Shown: positions 29,147 through 39,880, counted from the first letter of the stretch. The stretch: 64,000 bases of DNA from Vibrio lentus (GCF_030409755.1 NZ_JAUFQE010000002.1:2480001-2544000), one strand, 5' to 3'. Notes: a model not told the origin generated them from the sequence alone. A program made the numbers and translations.

Positions 29147-30832
29147 GTGCTAACCAACCTCCCAACCGTTCTCCGTCAGGCTGACTTACTCAGCCTGACT
29201 CAAGAACAAGCCGTTGCGGAACATGTACATGCTTCAGGCGTTTCTACGCCTGAAGCTTTACTTGTTCTAGACATCTTCACCGGCGAGAGTCTCGCAAATA
29301 ACATTCACGCCATCTTCGGCTTGCCGTTGGTACAACTTGGCAATACGGACTATGAAGCTTTATGCGAACAGTTAGGGCTTCGTGAGCTGATCACCAAGTA
29401 TCGCGCCATTCCAATTTCAGTTTCTAGCTCAACTCTTACACTCGCTTCAGCCGATCCAACCGACTTACAAGCTGAAGATGATTTCCGCTTTGCGACGGGA
29501 TTACAAATCGAATTAGTTGTCGCTAACTACTCTGAACTAGAAGGCGCAATACGAAAGCTGTATGGACGCTCTATTTCTGGGCAAGACTCCAAGCGTAAAG
29601 AGATCACCCAAGATGAACTCGCCAACCTAGTTGAAGTCTCTGACGATGAGATGACTTCAATTGAAGACCTCAGCCAAGACGACTCCCCTGTCAGCCGTTT
29701 TATCAATCAAATACTGGTTGATGCGGTGCGTAAAGGCGCTTCCGATATCCACTTCGAACCTTATGAAGAAAACTATCGTGTGCGCTTACGTTGCGATGGC
29801 ATCCTTGTTGAAATACAACAGCCCGCTTCTCATTTAAGTCGCCGTTTATCTGCTCGTTTAAAGATCCTCGCTAAACTGGATATTGCCGAACGTCGCTTGC
29901 CTCAAGATGGTCGTATCAAGTTGCGGCTAAACGATGAACTGGCGATTGATATGCGTGTATCTACGCTGCCAACCTTGTGGGGTGAGAAGATCGTTCTTCG
30001 TCTTCTAGATAGCAGCGCTGCTAATCTAGATATCGATAAGTTGGGTTACAGCGAGGATCAAAAAGCACTCTATCTCAATGCATTGAAGCGCCCACAAGGA
30101 ATGATCTTAATGACCGGCCCAACCGGCAGTGGTAAAACCGTTTCTCTCTACACTGGCCTTCGGGTACTTAACACCACAGAGCGCAACATCTCAACAGCTG
30201 AAGATCCGGTCGAGATCAATCTATGTGGTATCAATCAAGTTCAAGTCGCACCCAAAATCGGTTTTGGGTTTGCTGAAGCATTGCGATCATTTTTACGACA
30301 AGATCCCGATGTGGTGATGGTGGGGGAGATCCGCGATTTAGAAACCGCAGAGATCGCGATCAAAGCATCGCAAACCGGTCACCTAGTCCTTTCGACATTG
30401 CACACCAACTCCGCCGCAGAAACCGTGACTCGATTGGCTCACATGGGAATTGAACCCTTTAATCTTGCTTCATCATTAAGCCTGATTATCGCCCAACGAC
30501 TGGCAAGACGATTGTGCAATCACTGTAAAGCCGCTGACGACTCTCCGGACATATTTCTGCGTCACTCTATCCCTAACAACCAAACGATCTACAAAGCCAA
30601 TCCTCAGGGGTGTAATGAGTGTAATCAGGGATACTCTGGGCGAGTGGGCATCTATGAAGTTATGCCGTTTAGCGACCAACTGAAAAGCAGCCTAATCGAC
30701 AAACCGAACGCGTTAGCCATTGAAAACTTGGCGCGCCGAGAAGGCATGCGAACACTGCAAGAATCAGGGCTAGATAAATTGCTGGAAGGCACCACCAGCT
30801 ATCAAGAACTACAACGTGTTCTGTACCTATAA
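29147..30832 (+). CDS. pilB: Type IV pilus extension ATPase PilB
   Basis: A 561-aa GspE-family ATPase powering pilus extension. N-terminal GSPII_E_N domain (about 1-150), then Walker A GPTGSGKT (about 324-331), the Asp box, Walker B ([15 protein letters not shown]) and His box, and a zinc tetracysteine (LCNHC ... GCNEC, about 460-490). It begins with GTG directly after the pilA TAA stop, with no intergenic base, which implies coupled translation from pilA and a weak separate start. Confidence 0.95.
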   Translation: MLTNLPTVLRQADLLSLTQEQAVAEHVHASGVSTPEALLVLDIFTGESLANNIHAIFGLPLVQLGNTDYEALCEQLGLRELITKYRAIPISVSSSTLTLASADPTDLQAEDDFRFATGLQIELVVANYSELEGAIRKLYGRSISGQDSKRKEITQDELANLVEVSDDEMTSIEDLSQDDSPVSRFINQILVDAVRKGASDIHFEPYEENYRVRLRCDGILVEIQQPASHLSRRLSARLKILAKLDIAERRLPQDGRIKLRLNDELAIDMRVSTLPTLWGEKIVLRLLDSSAANLDIDKLGYSEDQKALYLNALKRPQGMILMTGPTGSGKTVSLYTGLRVLNTTERNISTAEDPVEINLCGINQVQVAPKIGFGFAEALRSFLRQDPDVVMVGEIRDLETAEIAIKASQTGHLVLSTLHTNSAAETVTRLAHMGIEPFNLASSLSLIIAQRLARRLCNHCKAADDSPDIFLRHSIPNNQTIYKANPQGCNECNQGYSGRVGIYEVMPFSDQLKSSLIDKPNALAIENLARREGMRTLQESGLDKLLEGTTSYQELQRVLYL

Positions 30833-30846
30833 TTCACGGAGCGAAA

Positions 30847-32076
30847 ATGAGTAGTAAAAACAAACAATCACAACTAAAAAACTACCATTGGAAGGGAATA
30901 AACAGCTCCGGAAAGAAAGTATCAGGGCAGACCTTAGCATTGACGGAATTAGAGGTACGAGAAAAGCTCAAAGACCAGCATATCCAAATAAAGAAAATCA
31001 AAAAGAAGAGCATTTCAGCACTGACTCGTTTAACGCACCGAGTTAAGGCCAAAGACATTACCGTGTTAACTCGGCAACTCGCGACCATGTTGGCAACGGG
31101 TGTTCCTATCGTGCAGGCCATCAAGTTAGTATCAGACAACCATCGTAAAGCTGAGATGAAATCTATCTTGTCGCACATCTGTAAAGGCGTGGAAGCAGGT
31201 ACTCCGATTTCAAAAGCCATGCGCACCGCAAGCCGTCACTTTGATGAACTGTATACCGACTTAGTTGCGACGGGAGAACTCTCAGGTAACCTAGCGCAAG
31301 TGTTTGAACGTTTAGCGACATACCGTGAAAAGAGTGAGCAACTAAAGTCTAAGGTTATAAAGGCTCTCATCTACCCAGCAATGGTTGTTGCGGTCGCCCT
31401 TACCGTTTCCTATTTAATGCTGACCATGGTCATTCCTGAGTTTGAATCGATGTTTTCTGGTTTCGGAGCAGACTTACCTTGGTTCACTCAGCAAGTGCTT
31501 TATCTTTCCCACTGGATGCAGGCCTACAGTTTCTATACTGCTATCGGTATTGGTTTATTATTCCTATCCATTCAGCAACTGCGTCAGCGATCTTATTCAA
31601 TTCGACTTTCAACCAGTCGTCTTGGTTTACGCTTTCCTATCTTGGGTGCTGTCATCACTAAGGCATCAATTGCAAAGTTCAGCCGGACGCTCTCAACCAG
31701 TTTTAGTTCTGGGATTCCCATCTTAACGAGCCTAAAAACCACAGCGAAAACGGCGGGTAATCTGCATTATGAATCGGCAATCATCGAGGTTCACCGTGAG
31801 ACTGCCGCAGGCATGCCGATGTACATTGCAATGCGCAATACCAATGCCTTTCCGGAGATGGTTTTGCAGATGGTAATGATTGGAGAAGAGTCAGGAAACC
31901 TCGATGATATGCTCAATAAAGTCGCTTCCATTTACGAGTTTGAAGTAGACAACACCGTCGATAATCTAGGTAAAATTCTCGAACCACTGATTATTGTCTT
32001 TTTGGGTACCGTTGTTGGTGGCCTTGTTGTCGCGATGTACTTACCGATCTTTAATCTTATGAGTGTGTTAGGATAG
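30847..32076 (+). CDS. pilC: Type IV pilus inner-membrane platform protein PilC
   Basis: A 409-aa GspF-family protein with two T2SF domains (about 70-195 and 275-398). Each holds a GxPxxxA-type amphipathic segment ([22 protein letters not shown]), and three membrane helices are predicted. It links PilB to the pilin-assembly machinery. 14 bp after pilB with a GGAG-type site. Confidence 0.95.
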   Translation: MSSKNKQSQLKNYHWKGINSSGKKVSGQTLALTELEVREKLKDQHIQIKKIKKKSISALTRLTHRVKAKDITVLTRQLATMLATGVPIVQAIKLVSDNHRKAEMKSILSHICKGVEAGTPISKAMRTASRHFDELYTDLVATGELSGNLAQVFERLATYREKSEQLKSKVIKALIYPAMVVAVALTVSYLMLTMVIPEFESMFSGFGADLPWFTQQVLYLSHWMQAYSFYTAIGIGLLFLSIQQLRQRSYSIRLSTSRLGLRFPILGAVITKASIAKFSRTLSTSFSSGIPILTSLKTTAKTAGNLHYESAIIEVHRETAAGMPMYIAMRNTNAFPEMVLQMVMIGEESGNLDDMLNKVASIYEFEVDNTVDNLGKILEPLIIVFLGTVVGGLVVAMYLPIFNLMSVLG

Positions 32077-32144
32077 CCAAAAGCAACTAAACACCCATGA
32101 GTAGCCAATCTCTACTCATATAGATCAAGTGGTAAAAGGACACT

Positions 32145-33014
32145 ATGGAAGTATTTCACTACTATCCTTGGCTATTCCCCGTATTAGCTTTCATTTTTAG
32201 CCTTCTTATCGGCAGTTTTCTCAACGTCGTCATACACCGTTTACCGATTATGATGGAACGAGAATGGCAACAAGAGTGCTCGGAATATTTCTCTCAATAC
32301 AAAATCCCGGCACCTGAAGGGAAGTTTAACCTAAGCATTCCTCGTTCGACTTGTCCGAAATGTGAAACCCAATTAAGAATCATCGACAATATCCCAGTAT
32401 TGAGCTGGTTGTTCTTAAAGGGTAAATGTCACAGTTGTGCGAATCCAATCAGTGCTCGCTACCCTTTGGTTGAACTGCTTACTGCAATCCTTTGTACCGT
32501 AGTCGCTAGCCATTTTGGTTTCAGTTACTACGCTATCGCCCTGATCTTTTTCACATTTGCATTAATTACCGCAACCTTTATCGATCTCGATACCATGCTG
32601 CTGCCTGATCAAATTACCTTACCTTTAGTTTGGTCTGGTATCGCTCTCGCTCTGTTTAACGTCAGTCCGGTATCGCTTCAAGATTCTGTGATTGGCGCAA
32701 TGGCAGGCTACCTAGCCTTGTGGTCGGTTTATTGGCTGTTCAAGCTTCTAACAGGCAAAGAAGGCATGGGTTACGGTGATTTCAAACTTCTGGCTGCGCT
32801 TGGTGCATGGCTTGGCTGGCAACACCTACCAATGATCATCCTTTTATCGTCGCTGGTCGGTTTGGTTTTCGGCTTGATTCAACTTCGCTTGAAACAACAA
32901 GGCATAGATAAAGCCTTCCCATTTGGCCCATACCTAGCGATTGCTGGTTGGGTAAGCCTATTGTGGGGCAATGACATCATGAGTTGGTATTTCACTTCTG
33001 TTTTAGGGATTTAA
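32145..33014 (+). CDS. pilD: Prepilin peptidase / N-methyltransferase PilD
   Basis: A 289-aa inner-membrane aspartic protease that cleaves and N-methylates type IV pilins and type II secretion pseudopilins. The cytoplasmic zinc loop has two CxxC pairs (CPKC ... CHSC, about 72-99). Catalytic aspartates lie in [11 protein letters not shown] and GMGYGDFK. About eight membrane segments. Last pil gene; coaE starts 3 bp after its stop. Confidence 0.96.
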   Translation: MEVFHYYPWLFPVLAFIFSLLIGSFLNVVIHRLPIMMEREWQQECSEYFSQYKIPAPEGKFNLSIPRSTCPKCETQLRIIDNIPVLSWLFLKGKCHSCANPISARYPLVELLTAILCTVVASHFGFSYYAIALIFFTFALITATFIDLDTMLLPDQITLPLVWSGIALALFNVSPVSLQDSVIGAMAGYLALWSVYWLFKLLTGKEGMGYGDFKLLAALGAWLGWQHLPMIILLSSLVGLVFGLIQLRLKQQGIDKAFPFGPYLAIAGWVSLLWGNDIMSWYFTSVLGI

Positions 33015-33016
33015 TC

Positions 33017-33631
33017 ATGGCAATCATTATCGGATTAAGTGGTGGTATCGCCAGTGGCAAAACCACGGTAGCCAACCTATTCCATGAGCATTTCAATATT
33101 GATATTGTCGATGCTGATATCGTGGCACGCGAAGTGGTGGCGTTGGGCAGTGAAGGTCTAAAACAGATTGCTACTCATTTTGGTGAAGAGGTATTGCTCA
33201 AAGATGGAGCGCTAAACCGAGCTAAACTGCGCGAAGTGATCTTCACTGATCCCACAGAAAAACAATGGCTCAATGAACTGCTTCATCCAATGATCCGCGA
33301 CAAAATTGACAGTGACCTGTCTAAAGTCACATCCCCTTATGCTTTATTAGTCGCACCGCTATTGGTTGAAAACCAAATGCAAGGTATGGCCGATCGCGTT
33401 TTAATCGTTGATGTGCCGGCAGAAGTACAAATAGAACGCACAATGAGTCGTGACAATGTTTCAAAAGAACAGGTTACAGCAATTTTAAAGTCACAAGCTT
33501 CAAGAGAACAGCGCTTAGCGGTTGCAGATGACGTGATTAAAAACCATACTAAAAACCAAGAACTTTTGCCTCAAATCACAGATTTACATCAAAAGTATCT
33601 GGCAATCAGTACAGTAGATGGGTCAGAATAG
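33017..33631 (+). CDS. coaE: Dephospho-CoA kinase
   Basis: A 204-aa last enzyme of CoA synthesis, phosphorylating the 3'-OH of dephospho-CoA. P-loop GLSGGIASGKTT (about 6-17), DADIVAREVV for substrate binding, and the lid region. ATG 33017 is preceded by AGGGA; an earlier in-frame start inside pilD is rejected. The pilD-coaE-zapD-yacG order is conserved. Confidence 0.96.
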   Translation: MAIIIGLSGGIASGKTTVANLFHEHFNIDIVDADIVAREVVALGSEGLKQIATHFGEEVLLKDGALNRAKLREVIFTDPTEKQWLNELLHPMIRDKIDSDLSKVTSPYALLVAPLLVENQMQGMADRVLIVDVPAEVQIERTMSRDNVSKEQVTAILKSQASREQRLAVADDVIKNHTKNQELLPQITDLHQKYLAISTVDGSE

Positions 33632-33657
33632 AACTATGTTGAATGAAGGTTTGCTTG

Positions 33658-34398
33658 ATGATCACCCATAAATTTGAACATCCTCTAAATGAGAAAACAA
33701 GAATCTACTTAAGAGTTGAATCACTCTTGAGGCAGCTCCACCTGTCTTCTACATTTTCTGATGCTCAACAGTATCAACTCTTTTTCCGTTCAATCTTTGA
33801 TCTGATTGAAATATTCGAACAGATCCAACTTAAGAGTGAACTGGCGAAAGACATTGAGAAACAACGTGTAACCTACAAGAGTTGGTTAGATGTTGAAGGT
33901 GTCGATCAAGAGATGTTAACGTCATTACTCAATGATATTGGCAATATCTATCGCGAACTGATGCAGGCCGAACGTTTTGGGCAATCCCTAAAAGAAGACC
34001 GTTTCCTGAGCGCGATTCGTCAACGCTTTAATTTACCCGGTGGTTCGTGCTGCTTTGATTTACCCGCACTGCATTATTGGCTGCACCTACCTCTCGATAA
34101 AAAAATGAGAGATGCCAAAGCATGGATGGACAGCCTACAACCGCTCTATGAAGCGCTGACACTGTGGTTAAAGCTCACCAGAGAGACTGGTCACTTTAAA
34201 GAGCAAATAGCTCGTGCTGGCTTCTTCCAGAGCGATGCTGATGAAGCAAATATCCTTCGTCTTTCTATTCCAATGCAATACGGCGCCTACCCGATGATCT
34301 CAGGCCATAAGAACCGTTTTGCAGTTAAGTTCATGAGTTTTGAAACCGGCCAAGCCTGTACTCAAGATATCGAATTTGAATTGGCTATCTGCACCTAA
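33658..34398 (+). CDS. zapD: Cell division protein ZapD
   Basis: A 246-aa FtsZ-binding protein that bundles protofilaments at the Z ring. [16 protein letters not shown] at the N-terminus and [20 protein letters not shown] in the middle are family hallmarks; length equals E. coli ZapD (247). ATG 33658 has GAAGG 8 bp upstream; the alternative ATG 33643 adds five residues. Confidence 0.95.
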   Translation: MITHKFEHPLNEKTRIYLRVESLLRQLHLSSTFSDAQQYQLFFRSIFDLIEIFEQIQLKSELAKDIEKQRVTYKSWLDVEGVDQEMLTSLLNDIGNIYRELMQAERFGQSLKEDRFLSAIRQRFNLPGGSCCFDLPALHYWLHLPLDKKMRDAKAWMDSLQPLYEALTLWLKLTRETGHFKEQIARAGFFQSDADEANILRLSIPMQYGAYPMISGHKNRFAVKFMSFETGQACTQDIEFELAICT

Positions 34399-34479
34399 TT
34401 AATTTCCTTTTATAGTTTGGCTTGAGTCCTCACTCGAGCCTAAACTCAGTATTATTACACCTTCAAATTAAGAATCACT

Positions 34480-34677
34480 ATGTCGAAAAAAATCACCATC
34501 GTAAAATGCCCTCAATGTAATACCGACGTTGAATGGGGCGAACAAAGCCCACATCGCCCGTTTTGCAGCAAGCAATGTCAGATGATTGATTTCGGTGAAT
34601 GGGCAGACGAAGAGAACAGCATCGCTGGCGCACCAGACATGTCAGATAGCGATGGTTGGTCGGAAGACCCGCACTAA
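34480..34677 (+). CDS. yacG: DNA gyrase inhibitor YacG
   Basis: A 65-aa zinc protein with ligands Cys10, Cys13, Cys29 and Cys33 (KCPQC ... FCSKQC) and an acidic disordered C-terminus. E. coli YacG binds GyrB and blocks DNA binding. Last gene of the coaE-zapD-yacG run. A 7-bp array begins at the base after its stop. Confidence 0.95.
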   Translation: MSKKITIVKCPQCNTDVEWGEQSPHRPFCSKQCQMIDFGEWADEENSIAGAPDMSDSDGWSEDPH

Positions 34678-34705
34678 GCGAGTAGCGAGTAGCGAGTAGC
34701 GAGTA
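34678..34705 (+). repeat. 7-bp tandem array, unit GCGAGTA, 4 copies
   Basis: Four perfect copies immediately after the yacG TAA stop and 6 bp before its terminator, the same layout as at luxR. Confidence 0.95.
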
Positions 34706-34711
34706 ATTTTT

Positions 34712-34742
34712 GAAGGGTTGACGTTTTACGTCAATCCTTTTT
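34712..34742 (+). terminator. Intrinsic terminator after yacG
   Basis: AAGGGTTGACG-tttta-CGTCAATCCTTTTTT with one G-U pair. Stem resembles the luxR terminator. Confidence 0.9.
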
Positions 34743-34910
34743 TATTGCCTATAACACGGCGCTACCAGAGATTCCCTACTCCTTCCTTCGCCAGTCTAGG
34801 GAATGACGGTTATTGTCCCTACGGGATTCTATTAGCCACAGCCTTCCTACTGGGCCTCTACCCCAATAAGTCTTCATCATCCAATGCCAGATTCCGGTTA
34901 CCCATTCGTC

Positions 34911-34946
34911 ATTCTCAAGAGTGAGGAACGAACGAGTTGGGGATCT
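34911..34946 (+). repeat. Dispersed intergenic repeat, copy 1
   Basis: Shares CAAGAG-GAG-AACGA-CGAGTTGGGGATCT with copy 2 at 35024, in the same orientation 113 bp away. No ORF or IS ends. Confidence 0.75.
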
Positions 34947-35023
34947 AATGACTTCGAACTAAATCATATACCTAGCTCTGGGGCAGATTTCCGACGATAT
35001 GCTCACGTATGACACTCTTCTCG

Positions 35024-35060
35024 ATATCCCAAGAGCGAGAAACGAGCGAGTTGGGGATCT
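35024..35060 (+). repeat. Dispersed intergenic repeat, copy 2
   Basis: About 85 percent identical by eye to copy 1, including the exact GAGTTGGGGATCT end. Confidence 0.75.
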
Positions 35061-35093
35061 CTTATCAGCGAAACTCTAAATAACAGGTACAAA

Positions 35094-35120
35094 AAAGCGG
35101 AACCAAATGGCTCCGCTTTT
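35094..35120 (-). terminator. Intrinsic terminator after rplS
   Basis: AAAAGCGGAGCC-attt-GGTTCCGCTTTTTT on the minus strand. The G-U pair is favourable only in this direction, matching the rplS operon. Confidence 0.9.
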
Positions 35121-35141
35121 ATCGATAGAATGCAAAAAGAA

Positions 35142-35495
35142 TTACTTCTTAGTAAGCTTCTCTTTAATACGAGCTGACTTACCAGAACGCTCACGTAGGT
35201 AGTACAACTTGGCACGACGTACTGCACCACGGCGTTTAACTTCGATGCTATCAACCATTGGAGAGTGAGTTTGGAACGCACGCTCTACGCCTTCACCGTT
35301 CGAGATCTTACGAACTGTGAATGCAGAGTGTAGACCACGGTTACGAATAGCGATTACAACGCCTTCGAAAGCCTGTAGACGCTCACGGTCACCTTCTTTT
35401 ACCTTAACCTTAACTACAACAGTGTCACCTGGTGCGAATTTAGGAAGGTCTGATTTTAGTTGCTCTTCTTCAAGAGCCTTGATGATGTTGCTCAT
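35142..35495 (-). CDS. rplS: 50S ribosomal protein L19
   Basis: A 117-aa ribosomal protein at the 30S-50S interface. [26 protein letters not shown] (in part) and the basic C-terminus [18 protein letters not shown] are typical. Last gene of rpsP-rimM-trmD-rplS, 59 bp after trmD. Confidence 0.98.
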
Positions 35496-35554
35496 TTGTA
35501 TAAATTCCTAGAATAAACTGATACTAAATTTAATAGGTTACTGCTTGCTTTTCG

Positions 35555-36295
35555 TTAAGAGCGTTGCTCTTTAATGAATTCAGCCAGTAATTGTTCCTGT
35601 TCGTCAGTCAGAGCTAGGTTTTCCAGGAGTTCTGGTCTTCTTAGCCAAGTTCGGCCCAACGATTGTTTCAATCGCCAGCGACGAATGTCCTTATGGTTTC
35701 CAGACTTGAGTACCGAAGGTACATCTTTATCGTCTAGCACCTCAGGGCGCGTATAATGGGGACAATCTAGCAAACCATTTGCAAAAGAATCTTCTTCTGC
35801 TGATGCGAAATCTCCAAGTACACCCGGAACAAACCGAGAGACTGAATCAATCAACGTCATGGCTGGCAACTCACCACCCGTCATCACAAAATCTCCAATC
35901 GACCATTCTTCGTCGACTTCAGATTGAATGATGCGCTCATCTACCCCTTCATAGCGACCACAAATAAGAAGCAAGTTCTCGTTTGTTGCCAGCTCTTCAA
36001 CACCTTGTTGGTCGAGTTTACGACCTTGAGGTGAAAGGTAGATAACCTTCGTCTTTCCCGGTGCTGCCTGTTTGGCTGTTTGGATAGCGTCGCGCAAAGG
36101 CTGAACCATCATTAACATGCCAGGACCACCACCGTAAGGTCTGTCATCAACAGTGCGATGTTTATCATGAGTGAAATCACGAGGATTCCATGTCTCAATA
36201 GATAAAAGACCTTTTTTAACCGCTTGACCTGTTACTCCAAAATCAGTAACAGAACGGAACATTTCAGGAAAAAGGCTAATAATGCCAACCCACAT
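35555..36295 (-). CDS. trmD: tRNA (guanine-37-N1)-methyltransferase
   Basis: A 246-aa SPOUT enzyme placing m1G37 on tRNAs reading CNN codons, which prevents frameshifting. The trefoil knot region [14 protein letters not shown] ... [15 protein letters not shown] (about 108-143) binds S-adenosylmethionine. Third gene of the operon, 26 bp after rimM. Confidence 0.98.
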   Translation of the reverse strand: MWVGIISLFPEMFRSVTDFGVTGQAVKKGLLSIETWNPRDFTHDKHRTVDDRPYGGGPGMLMMVQPLRDAIQTAKQAAPGKTKVIYLSPQGRKLDQQGVEELATNENLLLICGRYEGVDERIIQSEVDEEWSIGDFVMTGGELPAMTLIDSVSRFVPGVLGDFASAEEDSFANGLLDCPHYTRPEVLDDKDVPSVLKSGNHKDIRRWRLKQSLGRTWLRRPELLENLALTDEQEQLLAEFIKEQRS

Positions 36296-36321
36296 GTGTT
36301 CTCTCGCTCTGTAATTTGGAG

Positions 36322-36876
36322 TTAGAATCCAGGATCCCAGTCAACTTCGATCCGGCGAGCTTCGCGATCAACTTTCTTGATCACTTGCTCTTCAAGGTAC
36401 GGGATTAACCGTTCCTTTTGGCCAAAAGCATCTTTAAGATTTGCTTTGATTACTAGAACATCGTTCGAGCCAGTTTCTAATAGGTCAGTGACCTCACCAA
36501 GGTTGTAACCTTTAGTGGTAAAAACTTGCATACCGAACAATTCGCGCCAGTAGAATTCATCTTCTGACAATTCAGGTAATGAAGCAGGGTCAATAGCAAT
36601 TTCAAAGTTGGTCATCAGTTGCGCGTCTTCACGTACATCTAATCCCGCTAGCTTACATACATAGCCTTGGCCATGACGTTTCCAGCTTTCAACTTTATAC
36701 TCAACCCACTCGCCCTTTAGCTTTAAATACCAAGGACTGTAATCAAATATGCTTTCAGCATTGTCTGTGTAGGAGAACACTTTAAGCCAGCCACGAATAC
36801 CATAGGTAGACCCAAGTTTACCCATAACAATTCTTTCGTTTTGCTCGCTCATCGTTTCTTTACCCTTCATCGACAT
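36322..36876 (-). CDS. rimM: Ribosome maturation factor RimM
   Basis: A 184-aa 16S processing factor that binds S19, with an N-terminal RimM beta barrel ([18 protein letters not shown]) and a C-terminal PRC-barrel ending in EVDWDPGF. Two starts are plausible: ATG 36876 (MSMKGKET) and ATG 36852 (MSEQNER), the latter with GAAGGG upstream. The 184-aa form is closer to E. coli (182 aa). 26 bp after rpsP. Confidence 0.96.
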   Translation of the reverse strand: MSMKGKETMSEQNERIVMGKLGSTYGIRGWLKVFSYTDNAESIFDYSPWYLKLKGEWVEYKVESWKRHGQGYVCKLAGLDVREDAQLMTNFEIAIDPASLPELSEDEFYWRELFGMQVFTTKGYNLGEVTDLLETGSNDVLVIKANLKDAFGQKERLIPYLEEQVIKKVDREARRIEVDWDPGF

Positions 36877-36902
36877 AAGCTATTTCTCTTTTTAAAAAAG
36901 AA

Positions 36903-37151
36903 TTAAGCCGCTTTTTGAGCGTCTTTAACTAGCTTAGCTACGCGGTCAGATAGAGATGCGCCTTGACCAACCCAGTGGTTAACACGATCTAGGTCTAGAC
37001 GTAGACCTTCTTCTTGACCTTGAGCAGTAGGGTTAAAGAAACCTACTTTCTCGATGAAACGGCCAGTTACAGAGTTACGGCTATCCGCAACTACGATTTG
37101 ATAAAATGGGCGCTTCTTTGCACCGTGACGTGCCAAACGAATGGTTACCAT
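36903..37151 (-). CDS. rpsP: 30S ribosomal protein S16
   Basis: An 82-aa S16 beginning [25 protein letters not shown] (in part), first gene of the rpsP operon, with AGAGGACG upstream of ATG. Its leader contains two hairpins (37186-37212 and 37228-37275). Confidence 0.98.
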   Translation of the reverse strand: MVTIRLARHGAKKRPFYQIVVADSRNSVTGRFIEKVGFFNPTAQGQEEGLRLDLDRVNHWVGQGASLSDRVAKLVKDAQKAA

Positions 37152-37185
37152 GTCGTCCTCTTTGCTTTCTTAATAAAATAATTAA

Positions 37186-37275
37186 CCCCAAGTATAAGTA
37201 AATAGCTTGGGGTCTCGTGCCAAATTAAAGCCCCGGAATTTTACTCTTATTCCGGTGCAATGCAAGGGCTTTAGC
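37186..37275 (-). promoter_or_regulatory. Structured region between ffh and rpsP
   Basis: Two stem-loops on the minus strand. One is CCCCAAG-13 nt-CTTGGGG (37186-37212). The other has outer arms AAAGCCC/GGGCTTT enclosing CCGGAAT/ATTCCGG (37228-37275). The T-tracts are poor, so this may be a combined ffh 3' end and rpsP leader. Confidence 0.45.
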
Positions 37276-37363
37276 TATTTTTTCACCAACATAGCCACCG
37301 TACACTTTCTGTGACACGGCTAACACTATGAAAAGTAACGTAGCTAAAGCTTACATTTGTAGA

Positions 37364-38758
37364 TTATCGGCCAAACGGGTTAAAACCACCACCCATTCCG
37401 CCCATACCTCCACCGCCGCCCATCATGCCCTGCATGTTGCGCATCATGCCTTTCATTCCACCCTTCTGCATTTTCTTCATCATCTTCTGCATTTGAGTGA
37501 ATTGTTTCAGCATACGGTTTACATCTTGTACTTGAGTGCCAGAACCTGCAGCAATACGCTTCTTGCGTGAACCTTTGATTAGGTCAGGACGCTGACGCTC
37601 CTTCATTGTCATAGAGTTGATGATCGCTTCCATCTGCTTGAACATCTTGTCATCAACTTTATCTTTTACGTTGTCCGGTAGCTGAGACATGCCTGGAAGC
37701 TTATCCATCATGCCCATCATGCCGCCCATGTTCTGCATTTGTCCTAGCTGCTCACGGAAGTCTTCAAGGTCAAAGCCTTTCTTCTCTTTGAACTTCTTAG
37801 CCAGTTTCTCTGCTTTCTCGGTATCAACGTTTTTCTGTAGGTCTTCAATAAGAGACAGTACGTCGCCCATACCAAGGATACGAGAAGCAACACGATCTGG
37901 GTGGAACGGTTCTAGTGCGTCAGTTTTTTCACCAACACCCAAGAATTTAATCGGTTTACCTGTGATATGACGAACAGACAGAGCTGCACCACCACGCGCA
38001 TCACCGTCCACTTTCGTTAAGATAACACCGGTAAGTGGTAGCGTATCGCCAAAGGCTTTTGCAGTGTTCGCAGCATCTTGACCTGTCATTGCATCAACAA
38101 CGAACAGTGTCTCTACTGGGTTAATTGCCGTATGAAGCTCTTTGATCTCGCCCATCATCTCTTCATCGATAGCCAAACGACCGGCAGTATCGACAATTAG
38201 AACGTCGTAGAATTTCTTCTTCGCGTGGTCGATTGCAGCATTTGCAATATCAAGAGGCTTTTGATCAGCTGAAGATGGGAAGAAGTCGACACCAACATCG
38301 CTTGCTAAGGTTTCAAGCTGTTTGATCGCCGCTGGACGGTAAACGTCGGCAGACACAACCAAAACTTTCTTCTTGTCACGCTCAGTCAGGAGCTTAGATA
38401 GTTTACCTACCGATGTGGTTTTACCCGCACCTTGTAGACCCGCCATTAAGATAACTGCTGGCGGTTGTGCTGCTAGGTCAAGAGCCTCGTTAGACTCACC
38501 CATCACAGCTTCAAGTTCAGCTTGAACGATCTTAATGAATTCTTGGCCAGGTGTTAGAGATTTAGATACCTCAACACCCACAGCGCCTTCTTTTACGCGC
38601 TTAACAAAATCACGGACAACTGGCAGTGCAACGTCGGCTTCAAGTAGCGCCATACGTACTTCACGCAGCGTCTCTTTAATATTGTCTTCGGTCAGGCGAC
38701 CTTTACCGCTGATATTCTTCAGCGTTTTGGATAGACGATCCGTTAAATTATCAAACAT
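37364..38758 (-). CDS. ffh: Signal recognition particle protein Ffh
   Basis: A 464-aa SRP54 GTPase that targets inner-membrane proteins with 4.5S RNA. N domain about 1-85, G domain with P-loop GLQGAGKTTS (about 104-113), DTAGR and TKVDGDARGG. The Met-rich M domain ends in a glycine/methionine tail (MMGGGGGMGGMGGG). ATG 38758 (MFDNLTDRLSK) equals the E. coli start; the upstream TTG reading adds six residues. Followed across a divergent gap by ypjD and corB, as in E. coli. Confidence 0.98.
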   Translation of the reverse strand: MFDNLTDRLSKTLKNISGKGRLTEDNIKETLREVRMALLEADVALPVVRDFVKRVKEGAVGVEVSKSLTPGQEFIKIVQAELEAVMGESNEALDLAAQPPAVILMAGLQGAGKTTSVGKLSKLLTERDKKKVLVVSADVYRPAAIKQLETLASDVGVDFFPSSADQKPLDIANAAIDHAKKKFYDVLIVDTAGRLAIDEEMMGEIKELHTAINPVETLFVVDAMTGQDAANTAKAFGDTLPLTGVILTKVDGDARGGAALSVRHITGKPIKFLGVGEKTDALEPFHPDRVASRILGMGDVLSLIEDLQKNVDTEKAEKLAKKFKEKKGFDLEDFREQLGQMQNMGGMMGMMDKLPGMSQLPDNVKDKVDDKMFKQMEAIINSMTMKERQRPDLIKGSRKKRIAAGSGTQVQDVNRMLKQFTQMQKMMKKMQKGGMKGMMRNMQGMMGGGGGMGGMGGGFNPFGR

Positions 38759-38805
38759 AGTTTTCTCTTCGCTCAATCCTGCGACTATTACTGTGAGTAT
38801 ACATT

Positions 38806-38853
38806 AGCGTGGATTAGAGTCATACCCGTTGTAGAGCGTTAATCATCCACGCT
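38806..38853. repeat. Inverted repeat in the ffh-ypjD divergent region
   Basis: Arms AGCGTGGAT (38806-38814) and ATCCACGCT (38845-38853) are perfect 9-bp complements, 30 bp apart, between the two start codons. Operator or leader stem. Confidence 0.6.
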
Positions 38854-38949
38854 TGTGATGTGAGACATTGTTCCCTTGGAATTGAGTGAGGTTCACCATA
38901 GCCCCAAAGAGCGATGCAAGGTATAATTCGTCAATTAGTAATCATTTAA

Positions 38950-39753
38950 ATGGATACCATGGACAGTCTTATTGCGATCGCAGCAGCCTTTCTTTATACA
39001 ATGGCGATTTCCACGATCATTCCAGGTCTCGTGCACCAAACAGGAATCCGTGTAAAAACGGTGTTTATCAGCGCATTACTTGCTTTAGCTTTCCATGCTT
39101 GGTTGCTTGGCGATTTAATCTTTAATGCCAGTGGCCAAAACCTCAGTATCTTGAACGTTGCTTCATTGATCAGTTTAATCATCTCTTTGGTCATGAGCGG
39201 TGCTATGCTCAAAACCCGATTGTGGTTCATCTTGCCCGTCGTTTATAGCTTCGCTGCGCTTAACTTGATGGCTGCCACTTTTCTTCCGAGCACCTTCATC
39301 AAACACCTAGAGAATGACCCAAAACTGCTTGTGCACATCTCTTTGGCGCTCTTCTCATACGCGACACTAACTATCGGCGCGCTATACGCTCTGCAACTCG
39401 CGTGGCTCGATCACAAACTTAAAAAGAAAAAAGCGTTAGTAATAAACCCTAACTTACCTCCATTAATGATGGTGGAAAGACAACTTTTCAAGATCATTCT
39501 TATCGGTAATGGTTTATTAACCGGCACCTTGCTGACTGGCCTTATCTTCGTACAAGATATGTTTGCTCAAGGAAAGGCGCACAAAGCCGTGTTGTCTTTT
39601 ATTGCTTGGGTTATCTACTCCATCCTTCTTTGGGGTCATTACCAAAAAGGTTGGCGTGGACAGAAAGTCACTTGGTTCGCCCTTGCGGGTGCCAGCATGC
39701 TCACATTAGCCTACTTCGGTAGCCGCTTCGTTCAGGAAATCATCCTGAATTAG
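38950..39753 (+). CDS. ypjD: Inner-membrane protein YpjD, CcsA/cytochrome c assembly family
   Basis: A 267-aa eight-helix membrane protein of the HemX/CcsA-like family (HAWLLGDLIFNA; LLVHISLALFSYATLTIGALYALQL). The His residues and WxxW-like region are only partly kept, so true cytochrome assembly activity is doubtful. E. coli YpjD is associated with the CorB neighbour, and the ffh-ypjD-corB order is the same here. Start at 38950 or 38959; neither has a clear ribosome-binding site. Confidence 0.9.
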   Translation: MDTMDSLIAIAAAFLYTMAISTIIPGLVHQTGIRVKTVFISALLALAFHAWLLGDLIFNASGQNLSILNVASLISLIISLVMSGAMLKTRLWFILPVVYSFAALNLMAATFLPSTFIKHLENDPKLLVHISLALFSYATLTIGALYALQLAWLDHKLKKKKALVINPNLPPLMMVERQLFKIILIGNGLLTGTLLTGLIFVQDMFAQGKAHKAVLSFIAWVIYSILLWGHYQKGWRGQKVTWFALAGASMLTLAYFGSRFVQEIILN

Positions 39754-39764
39754 TCTGTAAAATA

Positions 39765-39794
39765 AAGGCAAGGTCTCACACACCTTGCCTTTAA
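39765..39794 (+). terminator. Intrinsic terminator after ypjD
   Basis: AAAGGCAAGGT-ctcacac-ACCTTGCCTTTA stem. Confidence 0.82.
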
Positions 39795-39880
39795 AATATT
39801 GAGTCCGTTAGATTCAATTGACATCTCGACCATGTTCGGTCATAAATTAATCAAGATACACAAATAGGAAAAGAATAGTT

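Larger units (their letters stand above)
34743..35093. other. Non-coding region between yacG and rplS with a repeated element
   Basis: About 350 bp with no gene. It contains two diverged copies of a direct repeat ending in GAGTTGGGGATCT (34911-34946 and 35024-35060) and fragments such as TCTAGGGAATGACGG that look like degraded dispersed repeats. It separates two conserved operons. Confidence 0.7.
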
